A DNA stretch of 36,288 nucleotides. Source: Jiangella rhizosphaerae (GTDB lineage: Bacteria > Actinomycetota > Actinomycetes > Jiangellales > Jiangellaceae). Positions 15,627 to 23,645 of this stretch are shown piece by piece. Numbering within the stretch: the stretch's first letter is position 1; the number at the start of each line of letters is the position of its first letter. Both the position numbers and the translations under genes were made by a program. Under the pieces are notes generated by a model. That model saw only the letters and a list, made by a program, of their open reading frames with translations. It had not been told where the DNA came from and made no database searches. The stretch lies in the NCBI RefSeq assembly GCF_003579925.1, contig NZ_QUAL01000181.1:1-36288 (forward strand). The letters are read 5' to 3'.

Positions 15627-17231
15627 ATGCGACCGGCTGACGCCCAGCGCCTGCTCGGTGCGCTGGCCGGCGTCGACGCGCCCGTCGGGTTCGCCGTCTT
15701 CGACGAGGAGCACCGGTACCTCGCCATCAACGCCGCCCTGGCGGAGCGGTCCGGCAAGGGCATCGCCGACCACCTCGGCCGGACGCCGGCCGAGGTGCTG
15801 CCGCCGGAGCTGGCCGCCCACACCGACGAGATGATCGAGCGCGTTCTGCGCACCGGCGAGTCGGTCGAGGCCGAGGAGCCGGCCGTGTCCGGGCGCACCG
15901 ACACCTATCACCTGCACTCGTCCTGGTACCTCGTCGACGAGGGCCGCGGCCGCGAGGTCGCCATGTTCGTCGTCGACGACACCTCCCACCAGCGCGCCAT
16001 CTCGTCGCTGCGCCGCAGCCGGGCCCGCAACGCGCGGCTGCTCGAGGTGTCCGACGTGCTGTCGCGGGCGGTGACGGTGCGCGAGGTCGCCGACGGCGCC
16101 GCCGCCATCGGCCGGCGCAACGTGCAGGCGCTGCGCACCGCCGTCACGCTGATCGGCCCGAACGGCCGGCCGTACCCCGTCACCACCGGCGTCGCCGAGG
16201 GCGATGAGGTCGCCGTCTGGCCGCACGGCGCCGTCACGCCCACCGACGAGGTGCTGCGCAGCGGCTGGCCGATGTTCCTCGGCAGCCGCGACCGCGCCCG
16301 GGCCGCCGCGCCCGGCGACCCCGTCTTCGGTGAGTTCCTCGACCGCACCGACGAACGCGCCTGGGCGGTGCTGCCGCTGGCCGGCGAGGACGGCTGCGTC
16401 GGCGCCGTCCGCTTCTCCTTCGCCACGGAGCAGGAGTTCGACTCCGACCAGTGCCGGTTCCTGCGCGCCGTCGCCCAGCAGTGCTCGCTGGCCTTCGCCC
16501 GCGCCCGGCTGTTCGAACGGGAGCGGACGGCGGCGGCGTCGCTCAGCCAGGGGCTGCTGCCGCGCCGGCTGCCGACGGTGGCCGGCATCGAGCTGGCGGC
16601 CCGCAGCCGCACCGATGTCGGCGAGCATTCCGTCGGCGGCGACTGGTACGACGCGCTGGTGATGCCCGACGGCGAGCTGGCGCTGGTGGTCGGCGACGTC
16701 ATGGGTCACGGCGTCACCGCGGCCAGCGCGATGGGCCAGATGCGGGCGGCGCTGCGGGCGCTGGCGCTCACCGACCCCGATCCCGCGGCGGTGCTCGGCG
16801 GGCTGGACCGCCTGGTCGAGCGCGACGACGCCGTCGAGATGGTCACCGTCGTCTACGCCCTGGTCGACCCCGTCAACGGGACGGTCCGGGTCGGCGACGC
16901 CGGTCACCTGCCGCTCATCCGCATCCCCGAGGTGGGCGCCGTCGAGCTGGTCGACGCCGGCGCCGGCACCACGCCGATCGGCGTCACCGAGCCGCGCAGC
17001 ACCCAGTCGGTGCGGCTGTGGCCCGGCGACGTGCTGATCGCGTTCACCGACGGACTCATCGAGAGTCGGCTGCGTTCGCTCGAGGAAGGCTTCGCTCAGC
17101 TGCTGCGTTGCCTGGAGGAACAGCGGGGTGTTCCGCTCGAGCAGATGCTGGACGCCGTCGTCCGGCGCATGCAGATCGACGGGGCCGCCGACGATCAGAC
17201 GATTCTCGCGCTACGGTGGGCCGGGCGATGA
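15627..17231 (+). CDS. SpoIIE-type PP2C phosphatase with PAS and GAF regions
   Basis: A 534-residue signalling phosphatase, probably cytoplasmic. Residues 5-125 look like a PAS domain (VGFAVFDEEHRYLAINAALAE), 135-295 like a GAF domain, and 310-534 form the PPM/SpoIIE phosphatase with metal-binding motifs GGDWYD (337-342), GDVMGHG (356-362), TDGLIE (474-479) and DDQT (522-525), all intact. Proteins of this type usually dephosphorylate anti-anti-sigma factors in partner-switching cascades; no anti-sigma or STAS gene is nearby, so its partner is encoded elsewhere. It starts 5 nt after the HhH-GPD stop. The principal sigma factor follows after 126 nt. Confidence 0.92.
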   Translation: MRPADAQRLLGALAGVDAPVGFAVFDEEHRYLAINAALAERSGKGIADHLGRTPAEVLPPELAAHTDEMIERVLRTGESVEAEEPAVSGRTDTYHLHSSWYLVDEGRGREVAMFVVDDTSHQRAISSLRRSRARNARLLEVSDVLSRAVTVREVADGAAAIGRRNVQALRTAVTLIGPNGRPYPVTTGVAEGDEVAVWPHGAVTPTDEVLRSGWPMFLGSRDRARAAAPGDPVFGEFLDRTDERAWAVLPLAGEDGCVGAVRFSFATEQEFDSDQCRFLRAVAQQCSLAFARARLFERERTAAASLSQGLLPRRLPTVAGIELAARSRTDVGEHSVGGDWYDALVMPDGELALVVGDVMGHGVTAASAMGQMRAALRALALTDPDPAAVLGGLDRLVERDDAVEMVTVVYALVDPVNGTVRVGDAGHLPLIRIPEVGAVELVDAGAGTTPIGVTEPRSTQSVRLWPGDVLIAFTDGLIESRLRSLEEGFAQLLRCLEEQRGVPLEQMLDAVVRRMQIDGAADDQTILALRWAGR

Positions 17232-17357
17232 GAACCGTCGGTGTGGGCGGCGGCCTTTCGGGATGAACGGGACCCTCCTGCTGTGCCACAATGATGTGTT
17301 GCCGTCGCCACCTCGCGTACTGCGCTGCCCCTAACCAAAGACATCGAGAGGTCGTAC

Positions 17358-18872
<1,515 letters not shown>

Positions 18873-18893
18873 CCGGCCCCTTTCAGCGCGACG

Positions 18894-18927
18894 ACGGCCC
18901 CGCCCCGGATCTCCCGGGCGGGGCCGT
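18894..18927 (+). terminator. Terminator of sigA
   Basis: A 12-bp perfect stem (ACGGCCCCGCCC at 18894-18905 with GGGCGGGGCCGT at 18916-18927) and a 10-nt loop, 21 nt after the sigA stop, followed by TTCG. Its left arm shares ACGACGGCCCCG with the terminator at 19915-19950. Confidence 0.88.
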
Positions 18928-19054
18928 TCGCCGTTGTCGCCCGGCTGAGACGCCGGTCGACGTGGTCAGGAGCCTCGTACGCCTGAGGTTGCAGCCCCGG
19001 ACATTGTCAGTGGGGTCGTGCACAATCGGGTTCACGAGCAAAGGAGGCATCACC

Positions 19055-19252
19055 GTGCCGGGCAAGCCGCACTCCGCTCCAGCGGTCGAAGCGATCGAGC
19101 TCACGCCTGAGGAGTATGCGAAGGCGAAGCGTGCGGCGCTCAAGTCCGTCGGCCTGACCTACCGGCAGCTCGAACGACAGGCCCGCACCGGACAGTTCAG
19201 TTCACCGCGTGCGCACAAGGTCTGGGTTGCCATCGGTGGTCACGCCCGCTGA
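19055..19252 (+). CDS. Small protein of unknown function, first gene of a two-gene cassette
   Basis: A 65-residue protein I do not recognise. GTG start at 19055 with a near-perfect Shine-Dalgarno AAGGAGG (19041-19047) 7 nt upstream; an in-frame GTG at 18962 lacks one. The sequence is helical and basic: ELTPEEYAKAKRAALKSVGLTYRQLERQA suggests a helix-turn-helix-like or four-helix fold, ending in FSSPRAHKVWVAIGGHAR. It ends inside the next gene (19236 onward), a coupled pair. Codon choice looks less GC-extreme than its neighbours. The size, strong ribosome site and overlap with a larger partner recall antitoxin-toxin or immunity pairs, but no family match supports that. Confidence 0.75.
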   Translation: MPGKPHSAPAVEAIELTPEEYAKAKRAALKSVGLTYRQLERQARTGQFSSPRAHKVWVAIGGHAR

Positions 19253-19913
19253 CATCCACAAGCTGCTGGCGCCGGCCACCGCGTTCGCCGGAGAGGTCCA
19301 AGACGTACTGAACAAGACCGTCTGCAACGGCGCCGTGGTCGGCGCTGTGGTCTCATGGGACAAGGATCTCGAGCAGAAGATCGTCAACGTAGGCACCAAG
19401 CTCCGCGATCTGGTGGCGCGGCCGGTGCCTCTCTGCCTCGACAACAAGAAGCCGAAGTGTTGGCTCGAGGCCCAGTATCGATGTGACCTCGACGACCGCG
19501 GCCGCTTCCTCATGGTGATCAGCTCGTTCTTCGGGATCTACGCGCCTGACGGCAAGACGTTGCTGTGCCACTACGACTACGAACGCAACAAGGCCGGCTA
19601 TCCTGCGGCTCATCTGCAGGTGCAGGGTACGTGCCCAGCGCTCGGCCTGCTCCCGGGCCGACGCTCCGCGGGTGAGCTGGCGAAGCTCCATTTCCCCGTC
19701 GGCGGGCGTCGCTACAGGCCGACCATCGAAGACATGATCGAGTTCGTCCTCATGGAAGGTTTCGCCGAAGGCCGCGACGACTGGGAGCGAGTCATCGCCG
19801 ATCACCGGATCGCGTTCCAGGAGAAGCAACTCAGCGCCGCGGTTCGGCGCCGTCCCGACATCGCACGGGCTGTCCTCGCGGACATCGACGGTCTGAGGGA
19901 AGGGCGAGCATGA
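19236..19913 (+). CDS. Protein of unknown function, second gene of the cassette
   Basis: A 225-residue soluble protein with no domain I can name. The GTG at 19236 (VVTPADIHKLL) is my choice; a TTG at 19227 and a GTG at 19209 are in frame and possible. It overlaps the 65-residue gene by 17 nt. Visible features: helix at about 4-22, a WDKDLEQKIVN block, Cys-containing KPKCWLEAQYRCDLDD, and the conserved-looking core FLMVISSFFGIYAPDGKTLLCHYDYERNKAGYPAAHLQVQG (about 98-138), then a C-terminal helical region with DMIEFVLMEGFAEGRDDWERV. No signal peptide or membrane segment. I recall similar unannotated proteins scattered in actinobacteria, which fits an accessory gene. Confidence 0.72.
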   Translation: MVTPADIHKLLAPATAFAGEVQDVLNKTVCNGAVVGAVVSWDKDLEQKIVNVGTKLRDLVARPVPLCLDNKKPKCWLEAQYRCDLDDRGRFLMVISSFFGIYAPDGKTLLCHYDYERNKAGYPAAHLQVQGTCPALGLLPGRRSAGELAKLHFPVGGRRYRPTIEDMIEFVLMEGFAEGRDDWERVIADHRIAFQEKQLSAAVRRRPDIARAVLADIDGLREGRA

Positions 19914-19914
19914 C

Positions 19915-19950
19915 GACGGCCCCGTCCGGGATGTCCGGGACGGGGCCGTC
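19915..19950. terminator. Bidirectional terminator after the cassette
   Basis: A 13-bp perfect stem (GACGGCCCCGTCC at 19915-19927 with GGACGGGGCCGTC at 19938-19950) and a 10-nt loop, between the convergent cassette gene and the reductase gene. It resembles the sigA terminator in sequence. Confidence 0.88.
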
Positions 19951-19962
19951 GCGCCGCCGCGC

Positions 19963-20538
19963 TCAGCGGCCGGCGGGGCGGTAGGTGAGCAGCAGGACGT
20001 CGGGGCCGACGGCCCGCGACTCGACGAGCGACAGGTCGCCCGGTGCGACGCCGTCGGCGAAGAGGCGCCTGCCGCGGCCCAGCACGACCGGGTGGACCAT
20101 CAGCCGGTACTCGTCGACGAGGTCGTGCTCGCGGAGCGTGGCGACCAGCGTCGGGCTGCCGGCGACCAGGACGTCGCCCTCGTACCGCGACTTGAGCTCG
20201 GCCACGGCGCCGGGCACGTCGTCCGCCACGACGGTGGTGTTCTCCCAGGTCGGCTCCGTGAGCGTCGTCGAGACGACCACCTTGGGCATCTCGTTCATCT
20301 TCACGCCGAACTCGCCGGTGGTCTCCTTCATCCCCGGCCAGGCGGCGGCGAAGCCCTCGTAGGTGACCCGGCCCAGCAACTGCACGTCGGCGGCCCGCAG
20401 CTCCTCGAACTTGAACTGCTGCCCGTCGGGCGTGGGGAAGCGGAACGTCCATCCGCCGAACTCGGTGCCCTCGCCGCCGCCGGGGTCCTCGACCACGCCG
20501 TCGAGGGACATGAACTCGCTGACCACGACCTTGCCCAT
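19963..20538 (-). CDS. RibD C-terminal/dihydrofolate reductase-like protein
   Basis: A 191-residue protein of the dihydrofolate-reductase-like RibD C-terminal superfamily. Seen: MGKVVVSEFMSLDGVVEDPG (strand A and the substrate loop), LLGRVTYEGFAAAWP (about 54-68), the nucleotide-binding region VLVAGSPTLVATLREHDLVDEYRLMVHPVVLGRGRRLF (about 122-160). Family members bind NADPH, but their substrates are mostly unknown; it is unlikely to be the cell's real DHFR because key folate-site residues are not evident. ATG with GAGGAGAAG just upstream. Divergent from the arginase-like gene. Confidence 0.88.
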   Translation of the reverse strand: MGKVVVSEFMSLDGVVEDPGGGEGTEFGGWTFRFPTPDGQQFKFEELRAADVQLLGRVTYEGFAAAWPGMKETTGEFGVKMNEMPKVVVSTTLTEPTWENTTVVADDVPGAVAELKSRYEGDVLVAGSPTLVATLREHDLVDEYRLMVHPVVLGRGRRLFADGVAPGDLSLVESRAVGPDVLLLTYRPAGR

Positions 20539-20644
20539 GATCTTCTCCTCGTCTCGAAGGTGAGGATCACGCTAGAGCCGCGCACCGGTCCGCCGTCAGG
20601 TCCGATCCGTGCGCCGTTTCGTGGACCAATGGCAGAATCGCCCG

Positions 20645-21385
20645 ATGACCCGCATCCTCGTGCCCTACCACCTCGACGAGCACCGGCCCGGCCTCGACGT
20701 GCCGTACGAGCCGGGTGTGACGGTGACGCGCGAGCTGGCCGGCGACGACGTCTGGGCGCGGCTCGCCGGGCTGTACGGCGAGGTCGCCGACATCGTGGCC
20801 GACGACGTCCGGAGCGGCCGGGTGCCGCTGGTGATGTCCGGCGACTGCATGGTGTCGCAGGCCGTCGTCGCCGGGGTGCAGCGGGCCCACGACGGCGCGC
20901 CGCCGTCGGTCGTCTGGTTCGACGCGCACGGCGACGTGCAGACGCTGGAGACGACGACGTCCGGGTACCTCGGCGGGATGCCGCTGCGGATGATCGCCGG
21001 CTACCGGCCGGAGCTGCTCGCCGACCGGCTGGGCCAGCAGCCGGTGCCGGAGGACCGCATCGTGCTGGTCGACGGGCGCGACCTCGACCCGCCGGAGCGC
21101 GACTACCTCGCCGCGTCCGACATCCGGCAGCTCTTCGCGGCCGAGCTGGCCGGCGAGCACGTGCCGCCGGGGCCGGTCTACCTGCACGTCGACCTCGACG
21201 TCGTCGACGGCGCGCAGCTGCCGGGCCTGCTGTTCCCGGTGCCGGGCGGGCCGTCGGCGAGCGAGGTCGGTCAGGCGGTCCGCCGGGTCCTCGACACCGG
21301 CCGGGTCGCCGCCGTCGGGCTCGGCTGCACCTGGCACGACGGCCACGGCGCGGCCGCGCGCGTGCGTGACGCGCTGCCGTTCTGA
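20645..21385 (+). CDS. Arginase-fold (ureohydrolase family) protein with a Cys at the first metal ligand
   Basis: A 246-residue ureohydrolase-fold protein. Metal-binding motifs are WFDAHGDVQT (D93, H95, D97) and HVDLDVVDG (D183, D185), so five of the six usual Mn ligands are present. The first motif, normally GGDHS, reads SGDCM, so C68 replaces the histidine. It is shorter than arginases (about 300) and lacks the N-terminal extension. Substrate cannot be assigned; formimino or guanidino compounds are possible. The ATG at 20645 is chosen from the start of the conserved region; an in-frame GTG at 20609 is less likely. There is no Shine-Dalgarno; a CAGAAT box lies 6 nt before the ATG. The rhomboid gene follows after 22 nt. 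Confidence 0.82.
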   Translation: MTRILVPYHLDEHRPGLDVPYEPGVTVTRELAGDDVWARLAGLYGEVADIVADDVRSGRVPLVMSGDCMVSQAVVAGVQRAHDGAPPSVVWFDAHGDVQTLETTTSGYLGGMPLRMIAGYRPELLADRLGQQPVPEDRIVLVDGRDLDPPERDYLAASDIRQLFAAELAGEHVPPGPVYLHVDLDVVDGAQLPGLLFPVPGGPSASEVGQAVRRVLDTGRVAAVGLGCTWHDGHGAAARVRDALPF

Positions 21386-21395
21386 CCGGCCCGCA

Positions 21396-21401
21396 TACAC
21401 T
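21396..21401 (+). promoter_or_regulatory. Candidate leaderless promoter -10 box for the rhomboid gene
   Basis: TACACT is followed by exactly 6 nt (GGCGAC) and the ATG at 21408, with no Shine-Dalgarno. This is the layout expected for a leaderless transcript and recurs at 2482-2487 and 33069-33074. Confidence 0.5.
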
Positions 21402-21407
21402 GGCGAC

Positions 21408-22004
21408 ATGTCGTCCTCGGGCCAGGTCACGCCGCGTCGATCCGTGCCGCCGGCCCTGGCGGGCACGGTCTCCGTCGTCGTCCTGGTGCTGCTCATGTGG
21501 GCCGAGGAGATCATCGACGCGTTCCCGGGCGTGAACCTCGACCGGTACGGCATCCGCCCGCAGGACCCCGAGGGCCTGGTCGGCATCGCCACGGCGCCGT
21601 TCCTCCATGGCGGGTTCGGCCACCTCATCGCCAACACCGGCGCGTTCCTGGTGCTGGGCTGCCTCATCGCCCTGACGACGCGGCGGTTCTGGCCGGTCAC
21701 CATCGGCGTGGCGCTGGTCGGCGGGTTCGCGACCTGGCTGGCCGCGGCGCCCGGCACCGTCCACATCGGCGCCAGTGGGCTGGTCTACGGCTACGCCGCG
21801 TTCCTGGTGGCGTGGGGCGTGTTCAGCCGGCGGGCGCTGGCCATCGTCGTCGCGGTGATCGTGGTGGTGATGTACGGCGGCATCGTGGTCGGCGTGCTGC
21901 CCGGCCAGCCCGGCATCTCGTGGCAGGGGCACCTGTTCGGCGCGCTGGCCGGCGTGCTCATGGCGTGGCTGCTGCGGGGGAGCGGTGCTCGTCAGCGCGG
22001 GTGA
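21408..22004 (+). CDS. Rhomboid family intramembrane serine protease
   Basis: A 198-residue membrane protein with six predicted segments. The catalytic serine is S123 in GASG (121-124), the histidine is H175 in WQGHLFGAL, and N76 lies in HLIANTGAF, the position that helps form the oxyanion hole in GlpG. The active-site motifs are therefore complete. The ATG at 21408 follows a TACACT box by 6 nt; the frame extends 14 codons upstream into the arginase end without support. The last 47 nt overlap the end of the convergent DUF1579-type gene, with no room for a terminator between them. Confidence 0.9.
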   Translation: MSSSGQVTPRRSVPPALAGTVSVVVLVLLMWAEEIIDAFPGVNLDRYGIRPQDPEGLVGIATAPFLHGGFGHLIANTGAFLVLGCLIALTTRRFWPVTIGVALVGGFATWLAAAPGTVHIGASGLVYGYAAFLVAWGVFSRRALAIVVAVIVVVMYGGIVVGVLPGQPGISWQGHLFGALAGVLMAWLLRGSGARQRG

Positions 22005-22377
22005 ACCGCATGTCCATCCAGTGCCGCCACTCGTCGCCGTCGAGCCGCTCCCAGCGCGCCACCATCCGGTCCGCCTCGACGATCAGCCGGGCCCGGGTGT
22101 CCGGCCCCGTCAGCGTCACCACCCCCGGCGAGTCGACACCGACGGTCATCGTGCCGGTCGCGCCGTCGCTGTCGTAGGACCGCGCCAGGTCCCCCTCGAA
22201 CACCTCCAGCGCCTGGTACCGCCGCCCGTCGAGCGTCACGTCGACGTGATGCACCAGGAAGTGCCCGCCGGGCAGCCACTCGTAGACATCGCTGCCCTCG
22301 ATCCGCACGACGGGCTCCTCCACCGTCTCGCCCTCCGAGCGCCAGGCGCCCACCAACGCGTCCAGTTCCTCGATCAC
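21958..22377 (-). CDS. DUF1579-like small beta-barrel protein
   Basis: A 139-residue protein resembling the DUF1579 family (lipocalin-like fold): LDALVGAWRSEGE near the start, YEWLPGGHFLVHHVDVTLDGRRYQALEVFEGD (about 32-63) and a C-terminal ARWERLDGDEWRHWMDMRFTR. Its function is unknown. The GTG at 22377 is chosen because AGGAG lies 5 nt upstream; the longer frame overlaps the operator and the ArsR gene. It is divergent from arsR and shares the palindromic operator at 22391-22426, so ArsR probably represses it too. Confidence 0.78.
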   Translation of the reverse strand: MIEELDALVGAWRSEGETVEEPVVRIEGSDVYEWLPGGHFLVHHVDVTLDGRRYQALEVFEGDLARSYDSDGATGTMTVGVDSPGVVTLTGPDTRARLIVEADRMVARWERLDGDEWRHWMDMRFTRADEHRSPAAATP

Positions 22378-22390
22378 GACCGCTCCTGAC

Positions 22391-22426
22391 GCTAGGCTAT
22401 GTAAGTAAGTTCTTACACAGCCTAGC
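22391..22426. promoter_or_regulatory. Palindromic ArsR-type operator between the DUF1579 and arsR genes
   Basis: An inverted repeat with 15-nt arms (GCTAGGCTATGTAAG at 22391-22405, CTTACACAGCCTAGC at 22412-22426, one mismatch) around TAAGTT. It contains TANNNT-like boxes, lies 9 nt before the ArsR start and 13 nt before the GTG of the divergent gene, and is AT-rich against a GC-rich background. It is the obvious binding site for the adjacent ArsR repressor. Confidence 0.82.
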
Positions 22427-22435
22427 GGGAGGGGC

Positions 22436-22732
22436 ATGGACGACGCACTGCGGGCGGTCGCCGACCCGACGCGCCGGGCGATCATGGAGCTGGTGCGCGA
22501 CGGCGAGCGCTCGGCGGGGGAGCTGGCCGGACATTTCCCGGCGATGAGCCGCCCGGCCGTGTCGCAGCACCTCAAGGTGCTCGTCGAGGCCGGGCTGGTC
22601 GACGTGCGCCGCGACGGCAACCGGCGGCTCTACGCGCTGCGGCCGGAGGGCCTGGCCGACGCGGCCGGGTTCATCGAGCGCATGTGGTCGGTGCAGCTGC
22701 GTCGGCTGAAGGAAGCGGTGGAGAAGGAATGA
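22436..22732 (+). CDS. ArsR family winged-helix regulator
   Basis: A 98-residue regulator with the helix-turn-helix at about 26-62 (SAGELAGHFPAMSRPAVSQHLKVLVEAGLVDVRRDG), preceded by ALRAVADPTRRAIMELV. No metal-binding Cys pair is seen, so it belongs to the non-metal group often encoded beside SRPBCC/AHSA1 proteins. ATG with GGGAGGGG just upstream. It overlaps the next gene by 3 nt (ATGA) and very likely binds the palindrome at 22391-22426. Confidence 0.93.
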   Translation: MDDALRAVADPTRRAIMELVRDGERSAGELAGHFPAMSRPAVSQHLKVLVEAGLVDVRRDGNRRLYALRPEGLADAAGFIERMWSVQLRRLKEAVEKE

Positions 22733-23139
22733 TCGAGCAGACCATTCGCGTGGACGCACCCCCGGAGCGGGTGTGGGCGTACTTCACCGACCAGGAGTTG
22801 CTGGCGCGGTGGTGGGGCGGTGCGCAGGCCGACCCGCGTCCCGGCGGCCTGCTGCGTGTCGCGATGGACGGCGGGCCCGAGCCGGTGATGCGCGGCGAGT
22901 TCGTGGAGCTGCAGCCGTACGAGCGGCTGGTGTTCACGTTCGGCTGGGAGCCGGCGCCCGGTGTCCCGGACATCCCGCCCGGCGGATCGCGCGTCGAGGT
23001 GCTGCTGACGCCCGACCGGGGCGGGACCGTGGTGACCCTCCGCCACGGTGGTCTGCCGGCGACGCTGCGCGGCGAGACGACCGATGGCTGGGGGATAGTG
23101 CTCGGCCGCCTCGCGAAGGAGGCGGCCGCCGACGACTAA
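22729..23139 (+). CDS. SRPBCC/AHSA1 (Hsp90 activator-like) domain protein
   Basis: A 136-residue START/Bet v1-like fold protein: IRVDAPPERVWAYFTDQELLARWWGG (about 6-31), a central GEFVELQPYERLVFTFGWE, and the C-terminal helix WGIVLGRLAKEAAADD. Family members bind hydrophobic ligands; AHSA1 members beside ArsR regulators are common in actinobacteria and their role is unknown. It is coupled to arsR by an ATGA overlap. A hairpin inside its last codons (23103-23128) may act as its terminator. Confidence 0.88.
   Translation: MIEQTIRVDAPPERVWAYFTDQELLARWWGGAQADPRPGGLLRVAMDGGPEPVMRGEFVELQPYERLVFTFGWEPAPGVPDIPPGGSRVEVLLTPDRGGTVVTLRHGGLPATLRGETTDGWGIVLGRLAKEAAADD
23103..23128. terminator. Hairpin in the 3' end of the AHSA1 gene
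   Basis: CGGCCGCCTC (23103-23112), loop GCGAAG, GAGGCGGCCG (23119-23128): a perfect 10-bp stem, inside the coding region and 11 nt before the stop. Only 14 nt separate this gene from the convergent DUF7455 gene, so this may serve both. Confidence 0.5.
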
Positions 23140-23153
23140 GTGCTCTTGCGGGA

Positions 23154-23372
23154 TCAGTCGGTCACAGGGGTGGACTGGGGCTGGAGGCGGTCGGTCTCGT
23201 CGTGCCACTCGACCGCGATGGGGCGGAGCTTGGCCTCGTGCCGGCGGCCGTGGTGACCGCAGAAGAGGAGCTCACCCTCGTTGAGGACGACGCGGATGTA
23301 CGCCTGGGCGCCGCAGCTGTCGCAGCGGTCGACGGCCTTCAGCGGGCTGGTAGCGAGAGCCGTAGTAGTCAC
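23154..23372 (-). CDS. DUF7455 family small zinc-ribbon-like protein
   Basis: A 72-residue protein that I recognise as the actinobacterial DUF7455 type (SPLKAVDRCDSCGAQAYIRVVLNEGELLFCGHH). C17 and C20 (CDSC) with C38 and H40/H41 (CGHH) form a likely zinc site. GTG start at 23372 with AGGAAGG 8 nt upstream; in-frame codons further up are in the leader. It is divergent from parE. I recall the same gene near hrdB and parE in Streptomyces, suggesting conserved context. A possible SigR/SigH-type promoter lies about 60 nt upstream. Function unknown. Confidence 0.85.
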   Translation of the reverse strand: MTTTALATSPLKAVDRCDSCGAQAYIRVVLNEGELLFCGHHGRRHEAKLRPIAVEWHDETDRLQPQSTPVTD

Positions 23373-23431
23373 GTCGCCTACCTTCCTGATCGTTGGTCCA
23401 CCGAAGGTTCCGGTGGTGTCGTGCATCCGTA

Positions 23432-23460
23432 CCAACATGTAATCACCCCCAGACGTTCCC
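23432..23460 (-). promoter_or_regulatory. Candidate SigR/SigH-type promoter for the DUF7455 gene
   Basis: On the minus strand GGGAAC (23460-23455) is followed, after exactly 18 nt, by GTTGG (23436-23432). The consensus known for Streptomyces SigR is GGGAAT-N18-GTT, so only the last base of the -35 differs. It lies 59 nt before the GTG start, leaving a short leader. A thiol-oxidation-responsive sigma acting on a zinc-cysteine protein is biologically sensible, but this is inference. Confidence 0.45.
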
Positions 23461-23645
23461 GCATCTCGAGCGTGGGCTGGTTCGCTCTGCGCGTAATCGA
23501 CGCGCCTGTGACGCTGGTCACCTGATCGACTCGGCAACACGTTCGGACGAGCCGGTCTCCGCGCGCCTGCGCGGGTCCGTCGGAGCCAGGGCTTACCCTG
23601 GCAGGGCATGTGCGCACCCGCACGCTGGCAAGGAGGAACCGACTC

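Noticed and set aside
17240-17357. SigR-type promoter before sigA
   Set aside because: GGGACC is present, but the nearest GTT is 23 nt away instead of 18.
20328-21932. 534-codon minus-strand frame over the arginase-like and rhomboid genes
   Set aside because: Antisense shadow with an Arg/Pro-rich translation; the plus-strand genes have intact family motifs.
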